From assembly GCA_963669155.1 (NCBI GenBank), contig OZ022591.1, positions 14,088,353-14,152,352 on the forward strand: DNA of 64,000 nt. Reading direction: 5' to 3'. The DNA comes from Arbacia lixula (taxonomy: Eukaryota > Echinodermata > Echinoidea > Arbacioida > Arbaciidae). Below the pieces are notes generated by a model, which saw only the letters and a list, made by a program, of their open reading frames with translations, ran no database searches and was not told the origin of the DNA. Shown here piece after piece: positions 46,887-58,361 of this stretch. Position 1 is the first letter of the stretch; every line of letters starts with the position of its first letter. Both the position numbers and the translations under genes were made by a program.

Positions 46887-47278
46887 TATAAATCAAGAGT
46901 TACAGTACATACAAACGGCACATCATGCACCATAGTCATGTTTGTTTCTTTTCAACGACCAAGAACAAAAGTTCTACTCTGGATCAAAGTCTACATTTGG
47001 TTTAAAATATGTGGGCAAATATTTATTGTCTCCCGCGGCAAGTAACAGTGCAAGCGATCACTACGTAATAACCTTTAAAGAAAAAAAATTGGACTATCAT
47101 GAAAAAAGTATTTGGACAAAACTTCGTTTCAGAAGTATTATTTGTCAAGTAATGTTATTGCTAGCAAACGGTATCCAGGGGCGGATCTAGGGTGGGGGGG
47201 GGGGGGGGGGGGCGTATCGGCCGGGGCTGCCTTATTCCCCTTTTCAGGCTAAAATAATCCAACAAGACTTAATCATTG

Positions 47279-47540
47279 TTAATTAATAACGCTCCAAGTC
47301 ATGTCCCGACCGGCCGCGCCGGTCATCTCATCTCTCCATCTCTTTCTTTGTCTGCCTCTGTTTCTTTTTGTGTCAAGAGGTGTCCATTCGGTAATTTGCG
47401 TACTCCATCTTCCATCTCTCCTTCTGGAGACATGGCCAGCCCATTTCCATTTACGTTGTTTGATTACTTTCATTATGTCCCTGACCTTGGTCTGCTCCCT
47501 TATCCATTTATTTGTCTTGCAATCTTTATAAGTGATGTTC
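47279..47540 (-). pseudogene. RTE-like retrotransposon remnant, 3' piece
   Basis: On the minus strand the frame reads NITYKDCKTNKWIREQTKV, then KWKWAGHVSRRRDGRW, RNRGRQRKRWRDEM, and ends DMTWSVIN. This is the C-terminal tail typical of RTE/BovB-type and related reverse transcriptase proteins. It continues a sequence that stops at 49838, where a second retrotransposon has inserted. Confidence 0.75.
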
Positions 47541-47549
47541 AGCATACTT

Positions 47550-49828
47550 TCAAATCAAATTTATTCAAATATTCTCGAGGTATCAACAATAAACATTTCA
47601 ACGTACGTAGATGACAATTTGCATGTATATACAGTCTTAAAATAAATTAATGACACTCCATCTGTCTGCATACATAACAAATTTGCATTTTCGGGTATAA
47701 ATGTACTTTTCAATATCTTTATAATATTTAAGCATATTTTTAAAGTTCGAAAGCGATAATACATTGTTTTTATATTTCGTGGTAAAGATGTAATATTTTG
47801 CATACAAAATAAGGAAATTGAATTTGCTATGCTCTCGTGTTAAGAACCCAAACAAGAAATCTGTCTTATTCAATACAATATCATCGCCTATAAGAGTTGA
47901 TTTAACTTCTTGTATAAATTTTGATGTTACATGACACTCCCAAAATAAGTGTGAAATTGTTTCAACAGAAGCTGAGCAAAACGTACACATGTCAGTATCT
48001 GATCGACCAATTGTTAAAAGATACTTATTTACACCAAGCAAACAATGAAGTAGTTTATACTGAAAATAACGTAAATCTGTGGAAAGGCATGATCTAATTG
48101 GAACCATCTAAATTTGTTTCCAATTAAAGGAAAAACCATCAATTATAGTGACCCATTTATCTTCACAGGATGGCGTCTTGAATACTTTATCAACAGAAAT
48201 CTGGTGAATGTATTTGCATACTTTATGTACTTTTCCTAAATTACACAATAGCTCTTCTTGTGATGTTTGTCTTTCAACAAGAAGGGCATTAACATTTTGT
48301 TTCCATTTTGTCGGTATTGCACAAAGTAAAGAAAGGAACTCTAGAAAATGACAATGAATATTAAATTTATGCTTAAATTCGTGGAGAGACAGAAATGTCC
48401 CGTTTTCATTAAGTATGTGACGAATACGAATAATATCTTTTTCTATCCAATGTTTTTTGAACAACGTTTGATTATCTAAACGAATATGAGTATTATTCCA
48501 CAACACTTGATCTCGAACTTGCGTCTGTTCAATGTTTTCAATGAATGTTAACGTACACCAAGAAAATACAACTTCCCGAATAAAAACATTTTTTATATCA
48601 TTAATTTTCTGTTCACTTGGTTTTAAATTACAGTGCCAAACCAAATTTCCTCCAAAAGGGGAAAGATGATAGTCATAAAAGCATTTCCATTTCCCATTAT
48701 TCTTATTATCTAACAAACGTTTCACCCAAGCAACCTTCAACCCTGTTATCATGGATGGTAAATGTAACATTTTAAGACCCCCCTGACGGTAATCTCCAAC
48801 TATAGTTTTGCGACTTATTTTTTTCAGGCTTCCCGTCCCATATGAAAGCATAAAGTGTGGATTCAATTTCTCTTATAAAATTAGCGGGAGGTTGTGGGAG
48901 AACAGATAAAAGGAATATGAACTGGGAAAGTCCCAAAGATTTGATGATAGAAATTTTGCCTATGGGAGTTAATTTTATCATTTTCCAAATCTTTAATATG
49001 TTTTGTAATTTGCGTAACTTTGGGATAAAGTTTAATTCAAGTAGGTCATGCAAATCATCAGAAAAGTAAATACCTAATAATCTGACAGTCTCTTTGGAAT
49101 AAGCTAACCCAGAAAAGGAAATGTCCGGGGGGTGAGCCTTATAATAACCAAGGGCAATCAATTCTGATTTATTTCGGTTTATTGAGAGACCAGAATAACG
49201 TTTATATTCATCAAATACAATCATTACTCTTTGTAGACTATGTATATCATTCAAAAAGACAATAGTATCATCGGCATATAAGCTTAATTTTATATCAACA
49301 TTATTTACTTTAATGCCTTCAATGTTGATGTCTTGTTTGATCCGTATAATTAATATTTCCGTGCATATGATGAATAAAAGTGAGCTCAATGGACATCCTT
49401 GACGAACACCACATGTTACCGGGAAAAAATCTGAGGCGTGTCCATTATTTAAAACACAAGACTGAATGTCAGTATAAAAAGTTTTAATCCAAGACGTAAG
49501 ATCTGGGCCAAAATTGAAAAATGTCAAAGCATTATACATAAAGGACCGTTCTATTTTGTCAAAGGCCTTTTCAAAGTCAGCAAATAACATAAAACCAGGC
49601 ACCTTATTAGTATTGGTGTAGTCTATCATATCCAAAGCTAATCGAATATTTTCTCCTATGTATCTACCTTGCAAAAAAACCGTCTGTTCAGCGCTAATTA
49701 TGAAAGGTAAGATTTTCTTCAGTCGTAATGCTATACATTTAGCTAGGAGCTTATAATCAGTGTTTAATATTGAAATTGGCCTCCAGTTTGTTAAATACGT
49801 AAGGTCTTTGTCTTTTTTTGGAATAAAA
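47550..49828 (-). mobile_element. 5'-truncated Tx1/L1-like non-LTR retrotransposon
   Basis: The 2279-bp insert is flanked by the 9-bp duplication AGCATACTT (47541-47549 and 49829-49837). Read on the minus strand it starts inside reverse transcriptase (IPKKDKDLTYLTNWRPIS), so the endonuclease part is absent. That is the usual 5' truncation of target-primed retrotransposons. Motifs are FADFEKAFD, GVRQGCPLSSLLF and YADD. The frame shifts once near 48820-48850 and meets a stop at 48108-48110. The C-terminal part ends about 47637, then an AT-rich tail with GAATATTTGAATAAATTTG on the minus strand. It is non-functional. Confidence 0.85.
47637..49828 (-). pseudogene. Reverse transcriptase fragment of the Tx1/L1-like insert
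   Basis: Three consecutive open pieces (about 49828-48772, 48866-48108 and 48107-47637) carry one broken protein. The first has the RT palm with both catalytic blocks (FADFEKAFD and YADD). The others carry the connection and C-terminal regions, including LHCLLGVNKYL and CTFCSASVETISHLFWEC, a Cys/His-containing tail common in this group. One frameshift and one stop separate the pieces. Confidence 0.8.
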
Positions 49829-49837
49829 AGCATACTT

Positions 49838-49985
49838 CGCTCCATGTTATGTTGTGCGGCGGCTAACTTTCTCTCCATTTTAGTTGTTAAAGACCATGTT
49901 TCTGATGCATATGTCATTGACGGGAGAATGCACTGGTCATATACTTTTTTTTTTCAAACACAATGGCACAACCGGATGTTATTCT
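49838..49985 (-). pseudogene. RTE-like retrotransposon remnant, 5' piece
   Basis: The minus strand reads VYDQCILPSMTYASETWSLT, then TKMERKLAAAQHNMERSML, the segment just N-terminal to the piece at 47279-47540. If the insert and one target duplication are ignored, the two pieces are in the same frame with no bases lost. Upstream of about 49985 the similarity is lost near a poly-G run. Confidence 0.75.
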
Positions 49986-50767
49986 TTGCAGTCTCCCCCC
50001 CCCCCCCCCCCCCTCCTTACCAGCTTTTGAGCGGTTAGGTTGGGACCTCGAGTACAGATTGACGCCCAGAACTATGGCCACGTTTGGTCTTAACATACGT
50101 TTTTCAACATATTCAACAGGAAGGGAAGCTGGTCTCCGCCCCGCCCCCACCCCTTTCCCCCCACAAATCCTGGATCATGCAGTTATCAGATGGTTGTTCT
50201 AATGTGTGCTAGATTGTGTTATATTAGACACCTATAATCACTATGAAGATGGGCTTTTGTTACGCGGACAAAATTTTGTTCTCGTAACATACCATGCTCA
50301 CAGTGAATGTTATTATTGCTTTACAGATAGAGCACAGAGAGCTTGCTATGAAACGCATTTTTTGTTGAAACCAACCCATTTTTATTTACATGGTTTAGGG
50401 ATGACGGGATATTTTATCAAATGCCATTGAAACGTCTAATCCGCCAGCCTTATTGTGTTGATGCAGTGAACCTTGGATTAGATATCGGATAAATATTTCT
50501 TTCTCCTGTGTCGTAAAGCATGCTGCTGCATTAGAATTTGCGTATAGCGATGGTACACAAGGCACACACCATCGATCGTGGGAAACTTCACATGTACACC
50601 ATGTACACTCCGCCCTTCCCTCTCGCCCATCATGCCCATGTCTCCTTATTTTTGCTCTCCTACTGCTCTTCTACTATCTCCTTCCTATTCTCTTCCTATC
50701 TTTCCTCCTCTCTATCACTCTGTCTGAATGCTCTCTTTGTTTTCACGCGCAATATCTTCACTCTTCT

Positions 50768-50768
50768 G

Positions 50769-50829
<61 letters not shown>

Positions 50830-50870
50830 TCTCTCTCCCTCCCCCCTCCCCCCTCTCTCTCTGTCTCTCG
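50768..50870. repeat. (CT)n microsatellite
   Basis: About 100 bp of CT repeats ending in a C-rich patch. Confidence 0.95.
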
Positions 50871-50912
50871 CGTGGGATCTCAGAAAGGAGAAGATATCAT
50901 TGTGAGTTTGCC

Positions 50913-51118
50913 GTTGCCGTTGATGGTTTATGAAATACCACCCAGGGGTAGAATGGTACAGTCTACCGATCCCATGTCAATGAAGGGCCATTAATTCTGC
51001 CAATACTACTGGTCCCAACATCCTGTTGGATATCAGGATACATGTCAACATGTCAACATCTATACCTCAAGCATTTTGTATATTGAGTTTAAGAGCAACA
51101 TTAAACAAATTCTATGTG
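50913..51118. repeat. Duplicated segment, left copy
   Basis: It starts CGTTGATGGTTTATGAAATA and ends AAACAAATTCTATGT. The right copy begins directly after the assembly gap at 51414, breaks at 51544, and resumes at 53479-53553, with few differences. Confidence 0.85.
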
Positions 51119-51213
51119 ACAGAGTTTCTAACATGCAATATATGTATCCTCTGATAAATCTGTAAGCTATACTGATAAGCTGTTTTAATGTTAATAATTA
51201 ATGTATAACTCCT

Positions 51214-51413
51214 NNNNNNNNNNNNNNNNNNNNNNNNNNNNNNNNNNNNNNNNNNNNNNNNNNNNNNNNNNNNNNNNNNNNNNNNNNNNNNNNNNNNNNN
51301 NNNNNNNNNNNNNNNNNNNNNNNNNNNNNNNNNNNNNNNNNNNNNNNNNNNNNNNNNNNNNNNNNNNNNNNNNNNNNNNNNNNNNNNNNNNNNNNNNNNN
51401 NNNNNNNNNNNNN
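51214..51413. other. Assembly gap (200 N)
   Basis: Exactly 200 N, a conventional gap size, lies between the two copies of the duplicated segment. Confidence 0.99.
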
Positions 51414-51753
51414 CGTTGATGGTTTATGAAATACCACCCAGGTGTAGAATGGTACAGTCTACCGATCCCATGTCAATAAAGGGCCATTAATTCTTCCAAT
51501 ACTACTGGTCCCAACATCCTGTTGGATATCAGGATACATGTCAACAGTGGCGTAGACAGGTTCGCACACCTGGGGGGGATGACTGGGCTGCCAACGCTCG
51601 AGAGGGCGCGCAAGCGCCGAGGCGAGGGAGCGAAGCGACCGAGCCGGGGGGAGGGTGTGGGAGGGGGGTGTCCCCCCTCCCACGGTAGGGAGCTTTAGCA
51701 ATTTTGAACTTGAAATCGTGTAATCTGATGCATACTTAATGTGGTAAAATAAC

Positions 51754-51809
51754 ACACACAAGCGTGCACGAACACACACATACTCACACACACACGCACA
51801 GATCGACAT

Positions 51810-51842
<33 letters not shown>
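51754..51842. repeat. (CA)n microsatellite inside the hAT-like element
   Basis: A CA-rich tract with ACGC interruptions. Open frames are artefacts. Confidence 0.9.
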
Positions 51843-51845
<3 letters not shown>

Positions 51846-51924
51846 TACGCCTTAAATGGATAGTCAAAGTTTCGACAAGATCTACACACCGTGGCATACG
51901 AGTACAGAATGAACTGACACATAA

Positions 51925-52272
51925 TTATTGCAGAGAGGGTTCGTAATGAATCCAGAGGTAGTTTGGGTACCATTTGGCTTGAAACAGAAATTTCTGTGGT
52001 TTAATTTCTAGTACAGGAATGGAAGAAGTTAATTTTTGGGTGTGATTGGGGCTAACCCAGTCGTCAAAACCGGCATCAGTTTCATCATCATGTTTCGCCT
52101 CAGATGCTCCATCACCCTCAATGGCACTTTCTTCTGGTTGAACTTCCGGAAGAACAGGCCTATGTCTGACATCATCCGATTTTGATGTAGACGGCTGTTC
52201 GTCATCATGTTCTTCTTTCTCATTGAAAAAGAAGTGATCTTTGATGTTTTCAACTTCTGATGATGAGCCATC
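51925..52272 (-). pseudogene. hAT transposase-like N-terminal exon remnant
   Basis: The minus strand has an acceptor (TTTTCGGATTCTAG) at 52273, then 115 open codons to a TAA. The peptide is acidic and Ser-rich at first (SSSEVENIKDHF, EEHDDEQPSTSKSDDVRH). It ends with KPQKFLFQAKWYPNYLWIHY. A basic/aromatic stretch of this kind precedes the TTF-type zinc finger in hAT transposases of the ZNF862/ZMYM6 type. The zinc finger itself and the catalytic domain are absent. The assignment rests on pattern recognition only. Confidence 0.4.
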
Positions 52273-52419
52273 CTAGAATCCGAAAATCAATTCACGCTTT
52301 GAATTATGTAAGGGACACACTCACATATATTTTCCCCTTAAAAAGTTAAGGATGGCAAGGCCTCCTGTTTAACGAACTCACCACGTGTTTTTGTTTTGTA
52401 AACACAACAAAAAAGTACC

Positions 52420-53140
52420 CCCCCCCCCCCCCTAAGAAAACTCGCATAACTTTTTATCGTATCGGTTTTGGGCAAAACAATTTGCAGGATTGTTCCTTCA
52501 CTTATTGACTAACCTCTGTGTGAAAATGACATCAATGTAATTAGTCATGAATGAGTGGGCAAATTTTAAAGGCAAAAATTTAACTTTTCAAAAGTCACAA
52601 GGGTAATTATCTATGCCGTTTTAACAGTACATTTTGGCATTTCTTGTGCGATTTTTAAAGTGTATTCACTCAACCATGACACGAAAATGACTTCTAATGT
52701 TTACATAACAGGTCATGTTACATCTTTGTCAAAATATCCAGTTGTATTTTTTTTTACAAAAATAAAGGATTTTTTTTAAAGTTTCAAAACGAAGGAGGAG
52801 GATTGTTTTCTAAACGGTGCTCACTCAATCAGAACAATGGGTTAAATGTTGGAATATGTGTAGGTGCATCGAGAGATGGATGATAAACAATGAAACGACA
52901 TACGTTATGCACCAGAAATGGAATTCATCCAAAATTCATATGACAGAAACCCCAAATTACCCTTGTGACTTTTGAAAAGTTACATTTTTGCCTCTTAAAT
53001 TTGCCCACTCACGCATGACTTACTGGATTAATGTGATTTCACAAAGAAGTTAGTTGATAAGGTGAGAAACAATCCTGCCAAATTATTTTGCCCAAAACTT
53101 CTTTAATAAAAAGTTATGCTTTTTTGCTTAGTGAGGACAA
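52420..53140. mobile_element. Foldback pair nested in the hAT-like element
   Basis: The left part (CCCCTAAGAAAACTCGCATAAC, GGGCAAAACAATTTGCAGGA) is mirrored by the right part (CAATCCTGCCAAATTATTTTGC, AGTTATGCTTTTTTGCTTAG). Another half copy is at 29030-29395. Confidence 0.6.
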
Positions 53141-53234
53141 ACCACAAGATAACCACAAAATACTTGTAAGATTTTCTCTTTTTTTACCCTCTGAATTGGC
53201 TTTCACCGTGTGAATGCGGCTAATACCAATAAAC

Positions 53235-53345
53235 ACAATTACAATAATGATGAGGATTATTATCATCATCATCATAATTATTATTATTAATATCATAATT
53301 GTTATCATTATTATTTGTACTATTATTATCATCATTATGACTTAT
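53235..53345. repeat. ATT/ATC trinucleotide tract
   Basis: About 100 bp of ATTATCATC-type repeats within the hAT-like element. Confidence 0.8.
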
Positions 53346-54292
53346 TAAGTAAGCAAATATCATTCCCCCAAACCTGGGGGGATGATTGTACATGACATCC
53401 CCCCACCATGTGAGGTGGGGGGGATGCATCCCCCTCATCCCCCCCCCCCCCCCCCCCCCCCCGTTGTCTACGCCCCTGCATGTCAACATGTGAACATCTA
53501 TACCTTAAGCATTTTGTATATTGAGTTTAAGAACAGCATTAAACAAATTCTATGTACTATCTTATTAAAACATCTTTGGCGGGGTATAGACTGGTTAAAT
53601 GATTGCGGATTTTGGGGCATTTTTTTTTATCTCGATACTCAAGTAACGCCAGCAAGAAAATGTCATGTGATAGTAAATGACCTTGGTGCGATATAATGTT
53701 AAATATTGATGTTAAATGATCCTCTTTAATCTATTTTTCTCCCTCACGTTTTAACTGCATGTAATGCTTATGGTCTTCCAAGAAAACTGTCAATTAATTG
53801 GTATTGAATGTAATAACCAGTTGCCATTTCCATACTACTGTATGTTGTACCTTTATGTCGAAACCATGAAGTATTTTGATTGATTTTGTGAGACAGGGCC
53901 TTCTGGGAGAACTTCAATACTTCAATAATCGAATGAAGCTACTCTGTATGAATGAGAATAAATACATACATAAATAAAATCATTGCCCGGTGAAGGCAGT
54001 ATTGATCTCTTCTGCCATGCATGATTCGGCCTTTCGGCCCATTACCATACCCCTTGCTAAAAATAAAAACCCATGTTGATACCGACAATTTGTTTAGTTT
54101 TGAAATAGTAATTGTTAGTATACTCTCACCATGGAAACCTACAAAGAACATCTAGTAGTAGCACGCTATCCTTATTACTGGGTGTATGCCTAAAATTTCT
54201 TTGCAAATAGTAGCACATTGTTTTGAGGTACATTTTGATCCGCCTCTGGTTGTAGATCTGAGAGCTAAGAAGGGGATATACAGGCCACCAAC

Positions 54293-57200
54293 ATGGCGCT
54301 CAAAGTCGGCAGCCGGGTGGTACGAGGGCCTGACTGGAAGTGGCGGGATCAGGACGGCGGGGACGGATATGTGGGTACGGTGGTCATCGTGGGAGGGGGC
54401 GTCTCAAACAGCAACCATCCCAAAATCATCGCCGTGTGCTGGGACATGGGCAACGTGGCCGATTACCGCGCGGGCTTCGATGGCCATTACGACCTCCTCA
54501 TCTACGACAACGCAGCGACAGGTGAGGACGAGGGTTATCAGGGTTATAGGGCCTGATATTGCCACAATCCAGTACTTAAATTCATTCCCTTGGCTCATAG
54601 AAGATGAAAATGTTGATTGAGCGAAATAGGCTTGATTTCGTACTACATGTATATATATGCGTGACATATGTCTCCCATCTCTCTCCCTACCTAGCTGCCC
54701 TTCTCTTTCTCACCCTATCTCCCTGCTACTGTGTAAACATATTTTTCGAATCACTAATTCATAAAACGTTAAAGTGCTAATAATAACGTTGGTGGTAATT
54801 ATACTTCTGATTTTAATGATATCATTACATTTTGATAAAAACAATAATTTACTACAGTAATAGCTATATATAAATCATACTGGCTTCAATATTATAGCGC
54901 TATTTCCTGTGTATACATAATAAACCTCTCTCTCTCATTCTTTCTGTCTCGTCTCTGTTGGTCTCTCTCTTTCTCATTCTCTTTCTCACTCTCTCTCTCT
55001 CTCTCTTTCTTTCTCTCTCTCACTCCCCCTCGTACGCACACGTACACAAACACACACTAAACCGATAAACGCAGGGGTGAAGCACAACGGGGTAATATGC
55101 GATTCATGTAAGGAAGCGGACATCGCGGGCATCCGTTGGAAGTGTAACGTGTGTTACGATTACGATCTCTGCACAGCGTGTTACATGAAAAGCCAGCATG
55201 ACTTGAAGCACGTTTTTCTCCGCATAGTCGAACCAAACTCTGCAGGGTAAGATGATTATATCAGTTCACACACACTGTGTCATGATAATTCACGTAATAT
55301 TATAATATATATGGATGCGACAGTAACGATACAATTATCCCAAAGTGACATGTCATCCTCTGTTAAATGCGCATAACGCACAGACAACATTACATAATTT
55401 CTGGTTATATATGTCACAACTATTAGTTCAAATTGTAACACATTTGCCAGAGGGACACAATGAAGGTATGAGGCGTGTAATCACAACTAGCTAGGTTTCA
55501 CATTCACTGCTTTACAGAAGACTGATGACGCCTCGATCACATTGCTCCAAGACCAAGGCCAAAGGGTTATTTGGAGGGAGCCGTGTGTGTCGTGGCAGAG
55601 ACTGGGCGTATCTGCAACAGGACGGTAAGTTTTCATTCTCCTGAGCTGTCGAAGAGTTCTGTTAAATTGTCACAAGGAATTACCCCTCCCCCCCCCCTCC
55701 CTCCGCAACCCCAACAATCATTCACATAACCATCAGCCCATCATGTCCATAGCCATCGCTAATGTTCAGAAAGCGTTTGTGTCAAGGAGTAAAGTGTTTA
55801 CGGGGATCTACTTTCCTAGTCTGGTGTCATGAAATGATTTGTACAATGATTTCCATCATATCCTACAAGGAAAAAAAAATTACAGGGGCTGTCTCTCTCT
55901 CCTCTTTTTTTTTGTTTTGTTTTGTTGTTGTTGTTTTTTTTTGTGTGTGGGGGGGGGGGGGAGTGGTGACAGGGGTTATTTTCTGTCCTCATGAAGCCCT
56001 ACTATGAGCATGGTGGTCAGATGGGGGTGGGGGCGGGGGGGGGGGATCAGCACTGGAAATAGAAAATGTCAGAGTAATATATTTCACATTCAATTTTCTT
56101 GCATGCATGCTCTGTCCGCCTATAGCGGGATAGTTGTGGTAAATACCATATCCACCATCATGGCTGAACATTACTGCCATTCCTGAAGGCACCTTTCTGA
56201 TTCGAGCGATCAGGATCAAGTTCCAAACCGAAAGTCCTTAAAATCCATCTAGATCTGTGAAGGCAGCAGTACCATTGAAGTTCATTTCTGCCTTCTCCAT
56301 ATTCTAGGTGGATCTGGCAACACGGGGCAAGTGATTCGAACGAAGAGCTGGGCGAATACGGCCCGAAGTGCCGTGGCCGTTCGCTGGGAGGGCAGTGGGT
56401 CGTTCGAGTACCGCGTCGGCCACTCTGGCAAAGTGGATGTGAAGTGTCTGCAGGCGACAGAGGGCCAAGCATTCTACAAGGATCATCTGCCCAAATGTGG
56501 TATGATTGAATATTAATTACGCACGTAACTAAATGGGCGCTATTGTACTTTTGCGTGGACTTTCATGGACACTATCACAAATACGACAGTGTAACATTAA
56601 ACCTGACCCAAACATGCCAAACCCTAACCTTATACTGTTATATAGGCCTGTAGTGTGCAGTTAATTCATCAAAAATGTGATTTGAAATTGTGTTCTGCCA
56701 ACGAAAGATTAAAATGAATTAGATACAAAAGTGCTTTAGCGCCCGACTCTTACAGAAAAAATGGGGGGAAATACGCATTTCAAAGGTAAGCATGCAAGGA
56801 AAGTTTTGAACTTACCTTGAACAAGTTTGTGAAGCTATGATTTCATACATATTATCTTTAGGGTATACCGCTTCTCCGATTTTCATGACTCTTGTAAAAC
56901 GCCACTCTGTGGTTTAAAGTAACATTTGTTGCCACTGTCACGTTTTCCTCCCCAATACACAAGAATCCTGTAAAAGATCCTATAAAATTTGATTTCAGCA
57001 CAGAAGAGGTGAATAGTTAAGGTTGATATTAAGTCGAACACCGAGCCCAAGGTGGACGAGCGCCAGTCATTGCTTATGGAAGTCGATTTAAAGTGGTCTT
57101 TGTGCTTTGTGTTTGGATAAATGATGGGTTCCTAAGGTAAACTAGCTCTTAGGCCCATCCCAGTCATGCTGACACTGCACTCCATGCAAGCAGGGATGGC

Positions 57201-57305
57201 AATATAAGTTGGACTGAGAATCCTAACTTATAATTTCTTAATTAAAAACAGAACATTTCAATTCGTCTTCACTTTTAACACACATATACCCACCCAAATA
57301 CACAG

Positions 57306-57342
<37 letters not shown>

Positions 57343-58290
57343 TCTTACACATAAACATACGCACAAAGTTACCCACACACGCACAAACGCATACACAAAA
57401 GTGTCCTTATAAGAAACATTGACGTACACACTCACCCCCTCCATTTGTTTTACTGTTCAATAGCACTTACATCACTTTAAATATCTTTATTGTTTTTGGT
57501 TGATTCCTATTCAGGGGAGATTGATGTGATAAATGTTGGAGATCGCGTGGTTGTGCGTTTAAACAAGCAGGAGCTGATAAGACTACAAGATGGACATGGC
57601 GAGTGGGTGTCTGACATGGAGAAGGTGAGAATTGAAGTTAATATAATTCGTCGCACAATGTAATCCATTCCTTCTTCTCCTGTACGTATCAAATCGTTAT
57701 CTAATCTTCCTTTTACCACACCCTTCATATCAACGCTGTAACTTTCAGTGTTGCCAAAGCCGCGATTTAGACGCCAGACTGTGCTACTTTTGACTTCCGC
57801 GCCGCGACATGCAAAGCCTTACCGCTACTTCGCTACTTTTTGACTTCTTCTGACTTGCTAATTTCTCCATTGCCAATCATACATTTTCATCTATTATCAT
57901 CATGCTGCATAACCTTGAAATTGCGACATTTCCGTTTGGGCTAATTTTTGCTTAATTGGGCGACTTTTTACGGCTACTTATCGCTACTTGGGCTGAGAAT
58001 TTTTGTCAACACTGCTTTCTCTTCCTTTCCCGCTCTCGATGGTCTCGTTTCTCTCGTCTGTTTCTCCTTCATTTCTCTTCTAATCTCTCTCTGTCTCTTG
58101 TTCCCCCTTGTCTATCTTCACCTTTAATCTCTGTCTCTCCCTCCCATACCCCCCTCTATTCTCCTACTCTACTCCTGCATCCTTATTACAATCAATCCGT
58201 TTAGTTGTCTATGCACAAGGGAAGAGCCCAACTTCTCTCTCCCTCTCCCACTTGCACTGGTAGTGTCTTGTTTCCTCTCTTTGATTCAGC

Positions 58291-58325
<35 letters not shown>

Positions 58326-58326
58326 C

Positions 58327-58361
<35 letters not shown>

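Larger units (their letters stand above)
51545..53478. mobile_element. hAT-like DNA transposon, 1.93 kb
   Basis: Ends are CAGTGGCGTAGAC and GTCTACGCCCCTG, an inverted repeat with one mismatch. An exact 8-bp duplication CATGTCAA flanks it (51537-51544 and 53479-53486). CAG-type termini with 8-bp duplications are the hAT signature. The empty site is visible in the left copy of the duplicated segment. Inside are a GC-rich subterminal block (51560-51690) with a GGGAGGGGGG hairpin, a CA microsatellite, a transposase-like exon on the minus strand, a nested foldback pair, and a poly-C subterminal region. No complete transposase is present. Confidence 0.85.
51414..53553. repeat. Duplicated segment, right copy, split by a transposon
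   Basis: 51414-51544 and 53479-53553 together match 50913-51118. The interruption is the hAT-like element at 51545-53478. Confidence 0.85.

Noticed and set aside
54340-54667. Alternative frames over MIB2-like exon 1
   Set aside because: They overlap the conserved MIB/HERC2 frame and have no homology.
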